A stretch of 64,000 nt of DNA from Afipia felis ATCC 53690 (GCF_000314735.2 NZ_KB375270.1:1984001-2048000), one strand, 5' to 3'; shown: positions 46,029 through 56,437, counted from the first letter of the stretch. The notes: generated from the letters alone by a model not told the origin. Made by a program: numbers and translations.

Positions 46029-47183
46029 ATGAAGAACATCACCTGTATCGACGACCTTCGCGACCTGCATATGCGGCGGGTGCCGAAAGCCTTTTTCGAT
46101 TATTGCGATCACGGCTCCTACACCGAATCCACATTGCGCGCGAACCGCGAGGATCTGAGCAAGATCAAGTTCCGCCAGCGCATTCTGGTCGATGTCGCCT
46201 CGCGCACGCTCAACACCACCATTCTCGGCGAGCCGGCAGCGATGCCGATGATCCTCGCGCCGATCGGCCTCACCGGCATGCAGCACGGCGACGGCGAGAT
46301 TTACGCCTGCCGCGCGGCGCAGGAAGCGGGCATTCCTTACACGCTGTCGACGATGTCGATCTGCTCGATCGAGGACGTTGCTTCAAATGTGAAGAAGCCG
46401 TTCTGGTTTCAGCTCTACATGATGAAGGATCGCGGCTTCATGAAGTCGCTGATCGAACGCGCCATTGCCGCCAAGTGCAGCGCCTTGGTGCTCACCGTCG
46501 ATCTGCAGGTGATCGGCCAACGCCACGCCGACATCAAGAACGGCATGACCGTTCCACCGGAATGGCGGCTCAGCACGCTGTTCGATTTCGCCACCAAGCC
46601 CGCCTGGGTCTCCGGCGTGCTGCGCGGCAAGCGCAAGACATTCGGCAATCTCGCCGGTCAGATGGCGGGCACGGAAGATCTCAATTCGCTGTCGGAATGG
46701 ATCAGCACGCAGTTCGATCCGTCGCTGAGCTGGAAAGACATTGAGTGGATCCGCAACATCTGGCCCGGCAAGATGGTCATCAAGGGCATCCTCGACATCG
46801 TCGACGCCCGCGAGGCAGTGAAGACCGGCGCGAACGCGATGGTGGTGTCCAACCACGGCGGCCGCCAGCTTGACGGCGCGCCATCGTCGATCTCGGTGCT
46901 GCCGGAAATCGTGCAGGAACTCGGCTCTCAGATCGAGATCATGTTCGATGGCGGCATCCGCACCGGACAGGACGTGCTGCGCGCGCTCGCACTCGGCGCC
47001 AAGTCCTGCATGATCGGCCGCGCCTATGTACACGGCCTCGGCGCGGGCGGACAGGCCGGCGTCGCCAAGGCAATCGACATTCTCGCCAAGGAACTCAGCA
47101 CCACGATGGGTCTGTGCGGCATCAGCCGCGTCGAGGATATCGACCGCCGCATTCTGGTCGACGACCGCTCTACCAACGCATAG
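46029..47183 (+). CDS. lldD: FMN-dependent L-lactate dehydrogenase
   Basis: A 384-residue alpha-hydroxy-acid dehydrogenase that oxidises L-lactate to pyruvate and feeds electrons to the respiratory chain at the inner membrane. FMN- and substrate-binding motifs are LAPIGLTGMQHGDGEI, VLTVDLQVIGQRHADIKNG and VVSNHGGRQLDGAPSS (catalytic His and substrate Arg), then MFDGGIRTGQDVLRALALGAK. The order and length match LldD rather than glycolate or mandelate oxidases, but close relatives differ in substrate. A hairpin follows the stop. Confidence 0.9.
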   Translation: MKNITCIDDLRDLHMRRVPKAFFDYCDHGSYTESTLRANREDLSKIKFRQRILVDVASRTLNTTILGEPAAMPMILAPIGLTGMQHGDGEIYACRAAQEAGIPYTLSTMSICSIEDVASNVKKPFWFQLYMMKDRGFMKSLIERAIAAKCSALVLTVDLQVIGQRHADIKNGMTVPPEWRLSTLFDFATKPAWVSGVLRGKRKTFGNLAGQMAGTEDLNSLSEWISTQFDPSLSWKDIEWIRNIWPGKMVIKGILDIVDAREAVKTGANAMVVSNHGGRQLDGAPSSISVLPEIVQELGSQIEIMFDGGIRTGQDVLRALALGAKSCMIGRAYVHGLGAGGQAGVAKAIDILAKELSTTMGLCGISRVEDIDRRILVDDRSTNA

Positions 47184-47194
47184 GCGTCTCTCGC

Positions 47195-47224
47195 TCGTGC
47201 CCGGACTCCTTGGTTCGGGCACGA
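47195..47224 (+). terminator. possible terminator of lldD
   Basis: TCGTGCCCG (47195-47203) pairs with CGGGCACGA (47216-47224) around a 12-base loop. The T-run is weak (CACCTTTC), so efficiency is uncertain. Confidence 0.5.
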
Positions 47225-47230
47225 CACCTT

Positions 47231-47848
47231 TCACATCGGCGGCGTAATGCCATTGAGCCCGACGCTGACGCGCGATGTCTCCAGCACACCATCCGCAGTC
47301 CGCGCCGTCGCGGCGACGATCTGCGCACCCTCGCGAAGGTCGGACCGCTTGCCGGGCACGAGTTTCACCACGGCCGTGTCGGGGCCAACCACGACCTGCT
47401 TTTCGCCGCCGCGATACTTCACTGTCAGTGTGCGGCCGTCATTGCTTTCCACCATCTTGTCGAGCCCGCCATTGGTCATGCTGCTGTTGGGCGCAGTGTC
47501 CCAAGGCCGCGTGCCTTCGCCCGCGCCGCGCAGCGAATCCGGAAACAGGTGAACCTCGGTGGCTTTCTGATTACCCTGTGCATCGGCGACCGACGTCACG
47601 CCGATATAGGCGCCAGGCTGAATATCGGAGAGCCCGATCTTCTCGACCCCGGTGACGGCGGCATTCGCCGTCATCTTCATCGTGATATTGCGACCATCGC
47701 GACCTTTCACGATCAGCAGATCGCCATTGACGGATTCGATCATGCCACGCGCGCGTGACACCGGTGGCTGCTGCGCGGTCGCAAAACCGGACGTCACAAT
47801 CAGCAATGAAGTGACGAAACAAGCGGTGATGAGGCGTGAGGATGGCAT
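47231..47848 (-). CDS. exported protein of unknown function
   Basis: A 205-residue secreted protein: signal peptide to about ATAQQ, then beta-rich repeats (GMIESVNGDLLIVKGRDGR, VTGVEKIGLSDIQPGAYIGV, then NDGRTLTVKYRGGEKQVVVG). The pattern suggests OB-fold or DUF5666-like modules, but I cannot assign it firmly. AGGAGA precedes the ATG at 47848 by about 6 bases, so this start is better than 47854. Convergent with lldD. Confidence 0.65.
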   Translation of the reverse strand: MPSSRLITACFVTSLLIVTSGFATAQQPPVSRARGMIESVNGDLLIVKGRDGRNITMKMTANAAVTGVEKIGLSDIQPGAYIGVTSVADAQGNQKATEVHLFPDSLRGAGEGTRPWDTAPNSSMTNGGLDKMVESNDGRTLTVKYRGGEKQVVVGPDTAVVKLVPGKRSDLREGAQIVAATARTADGVLETSRVSVGLNGITPPM

Positions 47849-47908
47849 AGTCATTCTCCTGTGATCCCGCCTTAAGTTACGCAGCGAACCGCCCTTAATT
47901 TCGGCGGC

Positions 47909-48757
47909 TCACGCAGCCGTGAGATCGGCCTCGACCAGCGCGCGCAGTTCCGGCGTCACCTGCGGGCGCTTTCCGAACCACAATTCGAAACCGCGTACCG
48001 CCTGATGCAGCAGCATGCCGAGACCGTCGGCCGTCCGCAAACCCCGCGCCTTCGCAGCCTTCAGCAACGCGGTGTCGAGCGGCACATAGACGAGATCGGC
48101 CACCGTCGCGTCCGCGCGCAGAACGGACACGTCGAGCGGCAAAGGCGGCTGCCCTTTCATGCCGAGCGAGGTGGTGTTCACGATGAGCGCCGCTTGCGGC
48201 AGGACTGTGCCCACCTCATCCCAGCCGATAACGTAAACCCGATCACCATAAGGCTGCGCCAGTGCCTGCGCGCGTTCGCGGTTGCGATTGACGAGATGGA
48301 TGCGCTTAACGCCTCGCTCCATAAGCCCGAACACCACCGCCCGCGCCGAACCGCCCGCGCCGAGCACCACGGCCTCACCATTCGCATTCCAGCCTGGTGC
48401 GGACGCATCGAGATTGCCGATAAAACCCTCGACGTCGGTGTTGGTCGATTGCAGGCTGCCGTTTTCAAAGTAGAGCGTGTTGGCCGCGCCCACGGCATGC
48501 GCGCGCGCATCGGGCGATGTTAACGCCAGCGCCTGCTCCTTGTGCGGAATGGTGACGTTCGCTCCGCGATAGCCGCGCGCGGCGAGCGAACCGATAAAAT
48601 CCGCAAAGGCTGCGGGCTCGACCGCCTCGATGCGATAGTCGCCTGCGATGCCGAACTGCTTCAGCCAGTACTTGTGAATGAGTGGCGAGCGCGAATGCGC
48701 GGCCGGCCACCCGATCAGGCATGCGGCGGGACCTGCGCTTACAGGACTTGCGCTCAT
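47909..48757 (-). CDS. aroE: shikimate dehydrogenase
   Basis: A 282-residue enzyme reducing 3-dehydroshikimate in aromatic amino acid synthesis. The substrate-binding SRSPLIHKYWL, the catalytic lysine in NVTIPHKEQALAL, the NADP-loop GAGGSARAVVFGL and NRNRERAQALA, and NTTSLGMKGQPPLPLD are all visible. The ATG at 48757 has a CGGAG ribosome site and begins the conserved part; an upstream frame to 48814 would overlap the region before the next gene. Confidence 0.95.
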   Translation of the reverse strand: MSASPVSAGPAACLIGWPAAHSRSPLIHKYWLKQFGIAGDYRIEAVEPAAFADFIGSLAARGYRGANVTIPHKEQALALTSPDARAHAVGAANTLYFENGSLQSTNTDVEGFIGNLDASAPGWNANGEAVVLGAGGSARAVVFGLMERGVKRIHLVNRNRERAQALAQPYGDRVYVIGWDEVGTVLPQAALIVNTTSLGMKGQPPLPLDVSVLRADATVADLVYVPLDTALLKAAKARGLRTADGLGMLLHQAVRGFELWFGKRPQVTPELRALVEADLTAA

Positions 48758-48815
48758 CGACGAGGCTCCGTTGGATTCGATCGCCCGCGCGATACCGCAC
48801 GGATCAGCGGTCAAA

Positions 48816-50579
48816 TCACGCGTCGGCGGAGGCTGTCAATGCAGCCTGGCGCTTGATCTCTTCAACAGCACCCGAAATGTCGCGGCGATAGCGCACAACG
48901 GGCGGCCGCGCACCATGGATCAGCAATTCACGCCGGACCTGATGCGATGTGCCGGTCAAAATCACGCGAATACCGCGCTGGCGCGCCTTAGCGGCGACAC
49001 GCGCGACCACGTTGGCTGCGGAGGAATCGAGCAACGGCACGGCTTCGAAATCGATCACCAGCCCCTTGTGACCGCTCGGCACTTCATCGAGCACCGCGCC
49101 GATGGTGGACGCCACGCCGAAGAAGAAAGCGCCCGAAATCCGGTAGACGATGACATCGGGATCGGTGGCAAGCGCCGGATCGTACGGAATGCGCTCGCTC
49201 GAGTCGTCGGCCTTGTCGTCTTCCACCCATGGGCCGGGGATTTCGGTCGCGGTCGCCGCCGAGGCCATGCGGTGAATGAACAGCATTGCGCCGAGCGCGA
49301 AGCCAACCACAATGCCTTCGGTGAGGTCGCGGAACACGGTGAGCAGGAATGTCGAGAGCAGCACCGCGGCGTCGCCCCACGACGAGCGAACCAGCGTCGC
49401 GAACTCATGCTTTTCCGCCATCGTCCAGGCGACCACGACCAGCACCGCGGCGAGCGTACAAAGCGGAACGTAGCTCGCGAGCGGCGCGGCGATCAGGATG
49501 AACAGCAGCACCGACACCGAATGCATGATGCCGGAGACTGGGCTGCGCGCGCCGGCGCGGATGTTAGTCGCGGTGCGCGCGATCAGACCGGTCACGCAGA
49601 TGCCGCCGAACAGCGCCGAGCCGATATTGCCGATGCCCTGCGCCACAAGTTCGCAGTTCGAACGATGCCGCCGGCCGGTCATGCCGTCGGCGACCACGGC
49701 CGACAACAGCGACTCGATTGAACCGAGCAGCGCGAAGGCGATGGCATCCGGCAGCACGGCCTGCATCTTCTGCAGCGAGAACAACGGCAGGCTCGGCGCG
49801 GGAAGCGATTCAGGAATTCCGCCGAAGCGCGAGCCGATAGTATCCACCGGCAGCCCCAGCATCGAGGCCGCCAGAGTGGCGATCACCACGCCGATCAGAA
49901 TACCGGGCCAGCTCGGACGCAGAATGCGCAGCACGACCATCACCGCAATAGTCCCCGCCGCCAGCACAACCGCCCACGGATTGATGGTCCCAATCGCGGC
50001 GCCAAGTGCGGCGATCTTGGGCAGGAACGCCGCCGGTTCGTGTCCCGGCAACGTCAGGCCGATAAGATCCTTGATCTGGCTCGCGAAGATGATGACGGCG
50101 ATGCCGGCGGTGAAACCGACCGTCACCGGATAGGGAATGAACTTGACGTAGGTACCGAGCCGCAGGAATCCGGCCGCGATCAGGAACACGCCGGCCATCA
50201 TCGTCGCCAGGATCACGCCATCGAGACCATGATTCTGCACCGTCTGCGCGACGAGAACGATGAATGCGCCAGCTGGGCCGCCGACCTGGAAGCGGCTGCC
50301 GCCGAACAGCGAGACGAAAAAGCCCCCGACGATGGCGGTGTAGAGGCCGCGATCAGGCGTAACGCCCGAGGCGATGGCAATCGCCATCGACAAAGGCAGG
50401 GCGACGATCGCAACCGTCAGGCCCGCCACGACATCGGCGCGGAAGCTCGCGAGGCTGTATCCCTCGCGCAGCACCGTGACGATCTTCGGCGTGTAGAGTT
50501 CGATGAACGTGGGCGCAGCGGTCTTGCCTGGCGAAATCGGCAAGGCCTCAGTGTGCCGATGTGCCGCCTGGCTGTTCAC
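48816..50579 (-). CDS. SulP-family anion transporter with STAS domain
   Basis: A 587-residue inner-membrane transporter of the SLC26/SulP family, moving sulfate, bicarbonate or dicarboxylates. The signature FRADVVAGLTVAIVALPLSMAIAIASGV is near the N-terminus, with FGGSRFQVGGPAGAF and TNIRAGARSPVSGIMHS following. A cytoplasmic STAS domain occupies the last 120 residues (VIYRISGAFFFGVAST, GLVIDFEAVPLLDSSAANVV). Its ATG overlaps the stop of the upstream DUF992 gene by 4 bases, so the two are coupled. Ion specificity cannot be told. Confidence 0.92.
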   Translation of the reverse strand: MNSQAAHRHTEALPISPGKTAAPTFIELYTPKIVTVLREGYSLASFRADVVAGLTVAIVALPLSMAIAIASGVTPDRGLYTAIVGGFFVSLFGGSRFQVGGPAGAFIVLVAQTVQNHGLDGVILATMMAGVFLIAAGFLRLGTYVKFIPYPVTVGFTAGIAVIIFASQIKDLIGLTLPGHEPAAFLPKIAALGAAIGTINPWAVVLAAGTIAVMVVLRILRPSWPGILIGVVIATLAASMLGLPVDTIGSRFGGIPESLPAPSLPLFSLQKMQAVLPDAIAFALLGSIESLLSAVVADGMTGRRHRSNCELVAQGIGNIGSALFGGICVTGLIARTATNIRAGARSPVSGIMHSVSVLLFILIAAPLASYVPLCTLAAVLVVVAWTMAEKHEFATLVRSSWGDAAVLLSTFLLTVFRDLTEGIVVGFALGAMLFIHRMASAATATEIPGPWVEDDKADDSSERIPYDPALATDPDVIVYRISGAFFFGVASTIGAVLDEVPSGHKGLVIDFEAVPLLDSSAANVVARVAAKARQRGIRVILTGTSHQVRRELLIHGARPPVVRYRRDISGAVEEIKRQAALTASADA

Positions 50580-51064
50580 CGGCCTGGACGCAGTTCGAGA
50601 CTTTGCACGCCGGCAGCGACGCTAAGTCCCGTCTGCCCCTGTACGCTCAGCGGCTGCAGCGCGTAGGAATTCGCCGAACCGCCGATCAGCGCGTTGGCGC
50701 CGAGGCCGACACCGACCGCAGCGCTCGCATCGACACCGGCGTAGTTGCCGGACAGGTCGCCGCGCCCGAGCTGGACGGTCGGAGCGAACACCACCCACGA
50801 GACTGCTGTCTGATCCGTGATGCCGAGATCAAGGCCAAGCTTTTTGACGGTTGCAACGTAGAGATCGTCGGGACGACCATCGGAGCGGAAGACACAGCCG
50901 AGATTGTTGACCGATCCGACCACCAGTCCGACATGGGGCCCGCCGCGGCATTCGATGACTCCCGCCTGAACCCGGCCCTGCTGGGCATCGGCGGTCGCGG
51001 TGAGCGTGAGGAGCGTAGAGGCGGCAAGAGACGTAAAGGACAAAGCTGCGAAGGCGCGGCGCAT
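50576..51064 (-). CDS. DUF992 family exported protein
   Basis: A 162-residue protein with a signal peptide (MRRAFAALSFTSLAASTLLTLTATADAQQ). The DUF992 core follows: VQAGVIECRGGPHVGLVVGSVNNLGCVF, GLDLGITDQTAVSWVVFAPTV, then GGSANSYALQPLSVQGQTGLSVAAGV. The two cysteines in the core probably form a disulfide. It is the first gene of a two-gene unit with the SulP transporter and a close paralogue of the next gene. Function unknown. Confidence 0.85.
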   Translation of the reverse strand: MRRAFAALSFTSLAASTLLTLTATADAQQGRVQAGVIECRGGPHVGLVVGSVNNLGCVFRSDGRPDDLYVATVKKLGLDLGITDQTAVSWVVFAPTVQLGRGDLSGNYAGVDASAAVGVGLGANALIGGSANSYALQPLSVQGQTGLSVAAGVQSLELRPGR

Positions 51065-51172
51065 GAAATCCCCCAATCACGGCCGATGCGCGGGCGCGGC
51101 GGCCTCGTCTTGTTGTAATCCCAGCCGCCCTAGAAGTTCAACCGGATCGCGTCCGGAGAAACCAAGAGCCGA

Positions 51173-51203
51173 TAAAAAAACAGGCCCGCTCGCGCGGGCC
51201 TGT
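51173..51203 (-). terminator. terminator of the second DUF992 gene
   Basis: ACAGGCCCGC (51180-51189), loop TCGC, GCGGGCCTGT (51194-51203), with a seven-base A-run to the left that is a T-run on the minus strand. It separates the second DUF992 gene from the DUF992-SulP unit. Confidence 0.9.
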
Positions 51204-51226
51204 CCGATACATTCCACTATTTAAAA

Positions 51227-51751
51227 TTAGTGGTGATGGCGGTGATGACGGTGCCGCTTGGCATGGCCACGGTGCACGTAGCCGACCGGGCGCAGCTCGA
51301 GGTTCACGATACCGCCCGACACGTTCAGGCCGGTCTGGCCCTGCAGGCTGAGCGGCTGCAGCGCGAAGGAGTTGGCCGAACCGCCGACCAAGAAGTTGCT
51401 GCCGCCGCCGATGCCGATCGCGGCATTGCCGCCGACGCCAGCATAGCTGCCCGACAGATCGCCCGCGCCGACCTGGACGGTCGGAGCATGAACGCGCCAT
51501 CCGAAGTCGGTCTGGCTGGTCGCACCGAGGTCAACGCCGAAACGGCGGATGGTGGCAACGTAACCCTCAGGGCGACGGCCACGGCCCTCGAACACGCAGT
51601 CGAGATTGGTCGTGGAGGTCAGGATCTGGCCGACATTCGGACCGCCGTGGCAGCGAAGAACGCCGACCTGGACGCCCTGTTGCGCATTCGCAGTCGCGAA
51701 CGACGCAAGAAGAAGGGCAGATGCTGCGCCGACAAGGTAAGAAAGTCGCAT
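51227..51751 (-). CDS. DUF992 family exported protein, paralogue
   Basis: A 174-residue protein with a signal peptide (MRLSYLVGAASALLLASFATANAQQG) and the same core as its neighbour: VQVGVLRCHGGPNVGQILTSTTNLDCVF, DLGATSQTDFGWRV, then GGSANSFALQPLSLQGQTGLNVSGGI. The C-terminus has a His-rich tail (HRGHAKRHRHHRHHH) that might bind metal. It has its own terminator, so it is a separate unit. Confidence 0.85.
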   Translation of the reverse strand: MRLSYLVGAASALLLASFATANAQQGVQVGVLRCHGGPNVGQILTSTTNLDCVFEGRGRRPEGYVATIRRFGVDLGATSQTDFGWRVHAPTVQVGAGDLSGSYAGVGGNAAIGIGGGSNFLVGGSANSFALQPLSLQGQTGLNVSGGIVNLELRPVGYVHRGHAKRHRHHRHHH

Positions 51752-51877
51752 GGGAAATCTCCGGCTACACGAATCGATATCGATGCGTTGGGATAAGGAA
51801 GGAGGATAGAGAGAGGACAGCGCTTAACACGCTGTTCCCTCTCTGCAAGTCACAATGCCGCGAATAAGTCCAATTAT

Positions 51878-53137
<1,260 letters not shown>

Positions 53138-53291
53138 CTAAAAGTGCGATGCACACTAAGACCGCGCAGGCCGGGGCGCAAGGCGATACCGCACTCAATT
53201 CCCTCGCAAAAGGACGTTTACCCATCACGAAAGATTAAATGGCGTCACCTACCGTGCAGGGCCTTTCCGATGAACGGGATTTGCCTCTCAC

Positions 53292-54536
53292 ATGCGCCCT
53301 CTCTGGCACCGCTTGAAATCAGGAGACTGGCTGACGCCGGAGCGCATCCGGGCGTACAGCCTGATCGTGCTGGTGATCGGCATTGCCGCCGTCGCAGTCT
53401 GGATCGGCCTGTCGAAGGGCGGGATCGACCGTAACGGCAAGCCGCTCGGCACGGATTTTTCCAGCTTCTATGCCGCCGGGTCGATGGCGCTGGAGGGGCA
53501 CGCGGCGGCGGCTTACGACTTCGCCCTCCATCACGCCCGCGAACAGCAGATGTTCGGTGCAGACACGCCCTATTATGCGTGGCTCTACCCGCCGATCTTC
53601 TTCCTGATCGCCGCGCCGCTGGCGTGGCTGCCCTACCCAACAGCGCTTGCGGTCTGGCAGTTCGGCACGCTCGCGCTCTATCTCGCGGTTATCGGTGCGA
53701 TCCTGCGCAGCGTTCGCACCGATTCCACCGTGCGGCGCAATTGGCTTCTCGTTGCCATCGCCTTTCCGGCAGTCCTCATCAATCTCGGCCACGGCCAGAA
53801 CGGATTCCTCAGCGCCGCACTGTTCGGGGCCGCACTGCTCGCCTTGCCGAAACGACCCATCCTCGCGGGCATCATGTTCGCGGCGCTGGCCTACAAACCG
53901 CAATTCGGCATCGCGATCCCGTTCGCGCTGCTCGCGGCCGGACGATGGCGGACCATCGTCGTGGCATGCGTCACGATTGCTGTTCTGGTCGCCATCACCG
54001 CAGCCTTGTTCGGCATCGAGTCGTGGAGTGCGTTCGTTGCGTCCTCGAGTATCTCACGCAAGGTTCTACTCGAGAGTGGCGCGGTCGGATTCGAGAAGCT
54101 GCAAAGCGCATTCGCCATGGTGCGACTGTGGGGCGGCAGCGTCCCGCTCGCCTATGCGGTGCAGGCGCTCGTCTCCTGCGCGGTCATTGCCGGCATTGTC
54201 TGGTGCTGGCGCTCGGCCTGCGACGACGCACACAAAGCCGCACTGTTGGTGACAGGTACCCTGCTCGCCTCGCCCCACATTCTCGATTACGACCTTATCG
54301 TACTCGCAGTCGCGATTGCGTTCCTAACCGCGCAAGGACTGCGCACCGGCTTCCGTCCGTTCGAAATCTCGTTGCTCGGCGCGCTCTGGATCGTGCCGCT
54401 GCTGGCACGTAGCGCGGCAGGCTTTCTCGCCTTGCCGGTGGGATTTCTCGTTATCGCCACGTTCTACGCGGTCGTTCTGACGCAGGCTCGGCACGAGGCC
54501 GGAGCCGCGAGACACCCCGACTTCGCGAAGACGTGA
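53292..54536 (+). CDS. GT87-type membrane glycosyltransferase
   Basis: A 414-residue polytopic protein with about ten transmembrane helices. The loop after TM1 has GTDFSSFYAAGSMALEG with the conserved aspartate, then DTPYYAWLYPPIFFLIAAPLAWLPY, both typical of the GT87/DUF2029 polyprenyl-phosphate-mannose-dependent mannosyltransferase relatives. Substrate and product in this organism are unknown; it may add sugars to envelope glycans. Confidence 0.85.
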   Translation: MRPLWHRLKSGDWLTPERIRAYSLIVLVIGIAAVAVWIGLSKGGIDRNGKPLGTDFSSFYAAGSMALEGHAAAAYDFALHHAREQQMFGADTPYYAWLYPPIFFLIAAPLAWLPYPTALAVWQFGTLALYLAVIGAILRSVRTDSTVRRNWLLVAIAFPAVLINLGHGQNGFLSAALFGAALLALPKRPILAGIMFAALAYKPQFGIAIPFALLAAGRWRTIVVACVTIAVLVAITAALFGIESWSAFVASSSISRKVLLESGAVGFEKLQSAFAMVRLWGGSVPLAYAVQALVSCAVIAGIVWCWRSACDDAHKAALLVTGTLLASPHILDYDLIVLAVAIAFLTAQGLRTGFRPFEISLLGALWIVPLLARSAAGFLALPVGFLVIATFYAVVLTQARHEAGAARHPDFAKT

Positions 54537-54699
54537 TCGCATTGCGGTGGGGCAAATCCTGCTGCAAAGGGCGCCCGCGAGAGAGCTTTTCAACTATTCC
54601 AACACGGCGGCCTTGCAGGGACGGTACCCGCACCTCATTGTCTGGGCCAAGACTTTTCATGCCATTGCGGCCGTCCGCCGCCAACGAGACAAACGACGG

Positions 54700-55338
54700 A
54701 TGTACAAGCTCTATTCAATGCAGCGCTCCGGCAACAGCTACAAGGTCCGGCTGGCGCTCGCCCTCCTCGATATTCCCTTCGATGTGGTCGAGGTCGACAT
54801 CCTGCGTGGCGAAAGCCGGACGCCGGATTTCCTCGCGATGAATCCGCGCGGACAGGTGCCGCTGCTCGAAGTCGCCGACAATCATTACCTCGCAGAGTCG
54901 AACGCGATCCTGTGGTATCTCGCCATCGACACGCCGCTGTCGCCGGAAAGCACGATCGCACGCGCCGAAGCACTACAATGGATGTTCTTCGAGCAGCATG
55001 CGCTGGAGCCGAGCGTCGGCGCGGCCTATTTCTGGCTCGCGCTGGTGCGCGGCGGCCGCGACCTGCAGATGCATGCGCTGGAAGACTGGATGGAGCGCGG
55101 CTACAGCGCCCTCAGCGTGATCGAAGCCCACCTCAAGGCGCACGATTATTTTGTATCGGGTCACCTGACGATCGCAGACATCGCGATGTACGGCTACACC
55201 CACGTTGCCGAACAATGCGACTTCAGCCTGCGCGAATTTCCCGCGATCCGCGACTGGCTCAGGCGCGTCGAAAGCCACCCGCGCTTCGTGCGGATGGACT
55301 GGGTCCGCGAGCCCTCCCTGAGTACGGAAAAAGCCTGA
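54700..55338 (+). CDS. glutathione S-transferase family protein
   Basis: A 212-residue GST: thioredoxin-fold N-domain (MYKLYSMQRSGNSYKVRLAL, then NPRGQVPLLEVADNHYLAESNAILWYLA with the conserved cis-proline and ES glutathione contact) and a helical C-domain with the N-capping motif LTIADIAMYGYTH. The ATG at 54700 begins the fold; an upstream frame has no conserved content. Substrate unknown. Confidence 0.88.
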   Translation: MYKLYSMQRSGNSYKVRLALALLDIPFDVVEVDILRGESRTPDFLAMNPRGQVPLLEVADNHYLAESNAILWYLAIDTPLSPESTIARAEALQWMFFEQHALEPSVGAAYFWLALVRGGRDLQMHALEDWMERGYSALSVIEAHLKAHDYFVSGHLTIADIAMYGYTHVAEQCDFSLREFPAIRDWLRRVESHPRFVRMDWVREPSLSTEKA

Positions 55339-55482
55339 GAATACGACAGGAATTAGCGGGCATAACCGGCGAGCTCGCCGTGTTTCCGCCATATTCCGGA
55401 CGATTAGCGCCAAATTTCAAACGGTAAAATCTGCCACATCTGGCATCCGTGGTGATTCGCACCACGCTCAGGATGCCGTGCC
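55339..55482. promoter_or_regulatory. short gap ending in a two-part hairpin before a small gene
   Basis: GGCATCC (55442-55448) pairs with GGATGCC (55471-55477), enclosing an inner stem GTGGTG/CACCAC (55449-55454, 55460-55465). The AGGA at 55470-55473, 9 bases before the ATG at 55483, is in the 3' arm, so folding would hide it. The rest of the gap shows nothing else. Confidence 0.5.
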
Positions 55483-55644
55483 ATGATGCGTTCGAAGATC
55501 GTTGACCGGGGTTTCGGATATTCCTCTACCCACCGGGTCACCCGCGACCTGACGGCTGCAGCCGTTGCCGCGGCTTGTCTGTCTGTATGTCTCGTCGTCT
55601 CACTCGCGATCCTTTCGATCCGGTTCGTGAGCACCATCGCTTGA
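55483..55644 (+). CDS. 53-residue small membrane protein
   Basis: The reading frame is MMRSKIVDRGFGYSSTHRVT and then a single hydrophobic helix (AAAVAAACLSVCLVVSLAIL) followed by SIRFV. It has two consecutive ATG codons, a ribosome site inside a hairpin, and GC-rich codons like the neighbours. A similar membrane peptide follows at 55677. No family is recognised; the case rests on codon use, the hydrophobic helix and the ribosome site. Confidence 0.5.
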   Translation: MMRSKIVDRGFGYSSTHRVTRDLTAAAVAAACLSVCLVVSLAILSIRFVSTIA

Positions 55645-55676
55645 ATCCCCGCCCACCCTTCCTTTCGGGATTGTCG

Positions 55677-55877
55677 ATGAAGATCTCCGTCATCTTCGTC
55701 GCGGTGTCGCTGGCAGCGGCAATTCTCGTTCTCGCGTCCCTGCTGATTCTGACGCGGACGGACAATGATACGAAGATTTTCGGCACGGCATTCGCCGCGC
55801 CGAAACTTCATCTCTATCAGCCCTTGTGGAAGATGAAGAACGCGCCAACCGCGATAAAGGCAAAGCCGACAGCCTGA
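55677..55877 (+). CDS. possible 66-residue small membrane protein
   Basis: It starts MKISVIFVAVSLAAAILVLA and continues with SLLILTRTDNDTKIFG: one transmembrane helix and a short polar tail. It follows the 53-residue gene after 32 bases. Its last 20 codons run antisense to the 3' end of the convergent DUF486 gene, which lowers confidence. It might instead end earlier in nature or be non-coding. Confidence 0.35.
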   Translation: MKISVIFVAVSLAAAILVLASLLILTRTDNDTKIFGTAFAAPKLHLYQPLWKMKNAPTAIKAKPTA

Positions 55878-56167
55878 TTCCAGCCGAGCGGCTCCTTGAG
55901 ATAGAACGCCGAGAAGCCCGCGAAGACGATCAACGTAATCACTTCCTGAATGGTCTTGAGCTGCGCCGGCGAATACACCGCACTGCCCCAGCGATTGGCC
56001 GGCACCGCCAGCCAGTACTCGAACAGCGCAATGCCCCAACTAATCATGATGACGAGAGGCAGCGGACTCTCCTTGAAGCGCAAATGTCCGTACCAGGCGA
56101 AGGTCATGAAACAATTCGAGGCAAACAGCATCAGGATCGGCAGAATCGCGGGAGAAATGGTCGGCAT
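55817..56167 (-). CDS. DMT-superfamily small membrane protein, DUF486 type
   Basis: A 116-residue protein with four predicted helices: ILPILMLFASNCFMTFAWYGHLRFK, LVIMISWGIALFEYWLAVPANRWG, TIQEVITLIVFAGFSAFYLKE, then GFAFIAVGAFFIFH. The EYWLAVPANRWG and KTIQEVITL segments are the DUF486 hallmark. The ATG at 56167 with AGGA upstream is preferred to 56266. The role is unknown; it resembles small multidrug-resistance proteins in size. Confidence 0.85.
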   Translation of the reverse strand: MPTISPAILPILMLFASNCFMTFAWYGHLRFKESPLPLVIMISWGIALFEYWLAVPANRWGSAVYSPAQLKTIQEVITLIVFAGFSAFYLKEPLGWNQAVGFAFIAVGAFFIFHKG

Positions 56168-56437
56168 TGGTTTTCCTGGGTGAAAATAGATGAAGGCTCG
56201 TTTCAACGCGTCCGACCCCGAATAGATCGTCGCGCCGGAGAAAAATCTGTCGCGCGGATGTAACAAACTCCGGCTAGCTTTTGAAAGCGGGCGGCTTCGC
56301 CCTTTGTTCGCCTTCGCGGCCTCAGTCAGCCCCCCTGCAGCTCCCCCTGCATCATGACTGGCGGTCGCATTTTTTTGCGATCTGCCCTGCGCCAGCAGGA
56401 TATAAGCGGCTCGCCCGATGTCTTATCCCGGTCCGTG

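Noticed and set aside
55404..56039. 211-codon minus-strand frame
   Set aside because: It overlaps the DUF486 gene in another frame and the two small membrane frames; the product has no membrane or domain pattern.
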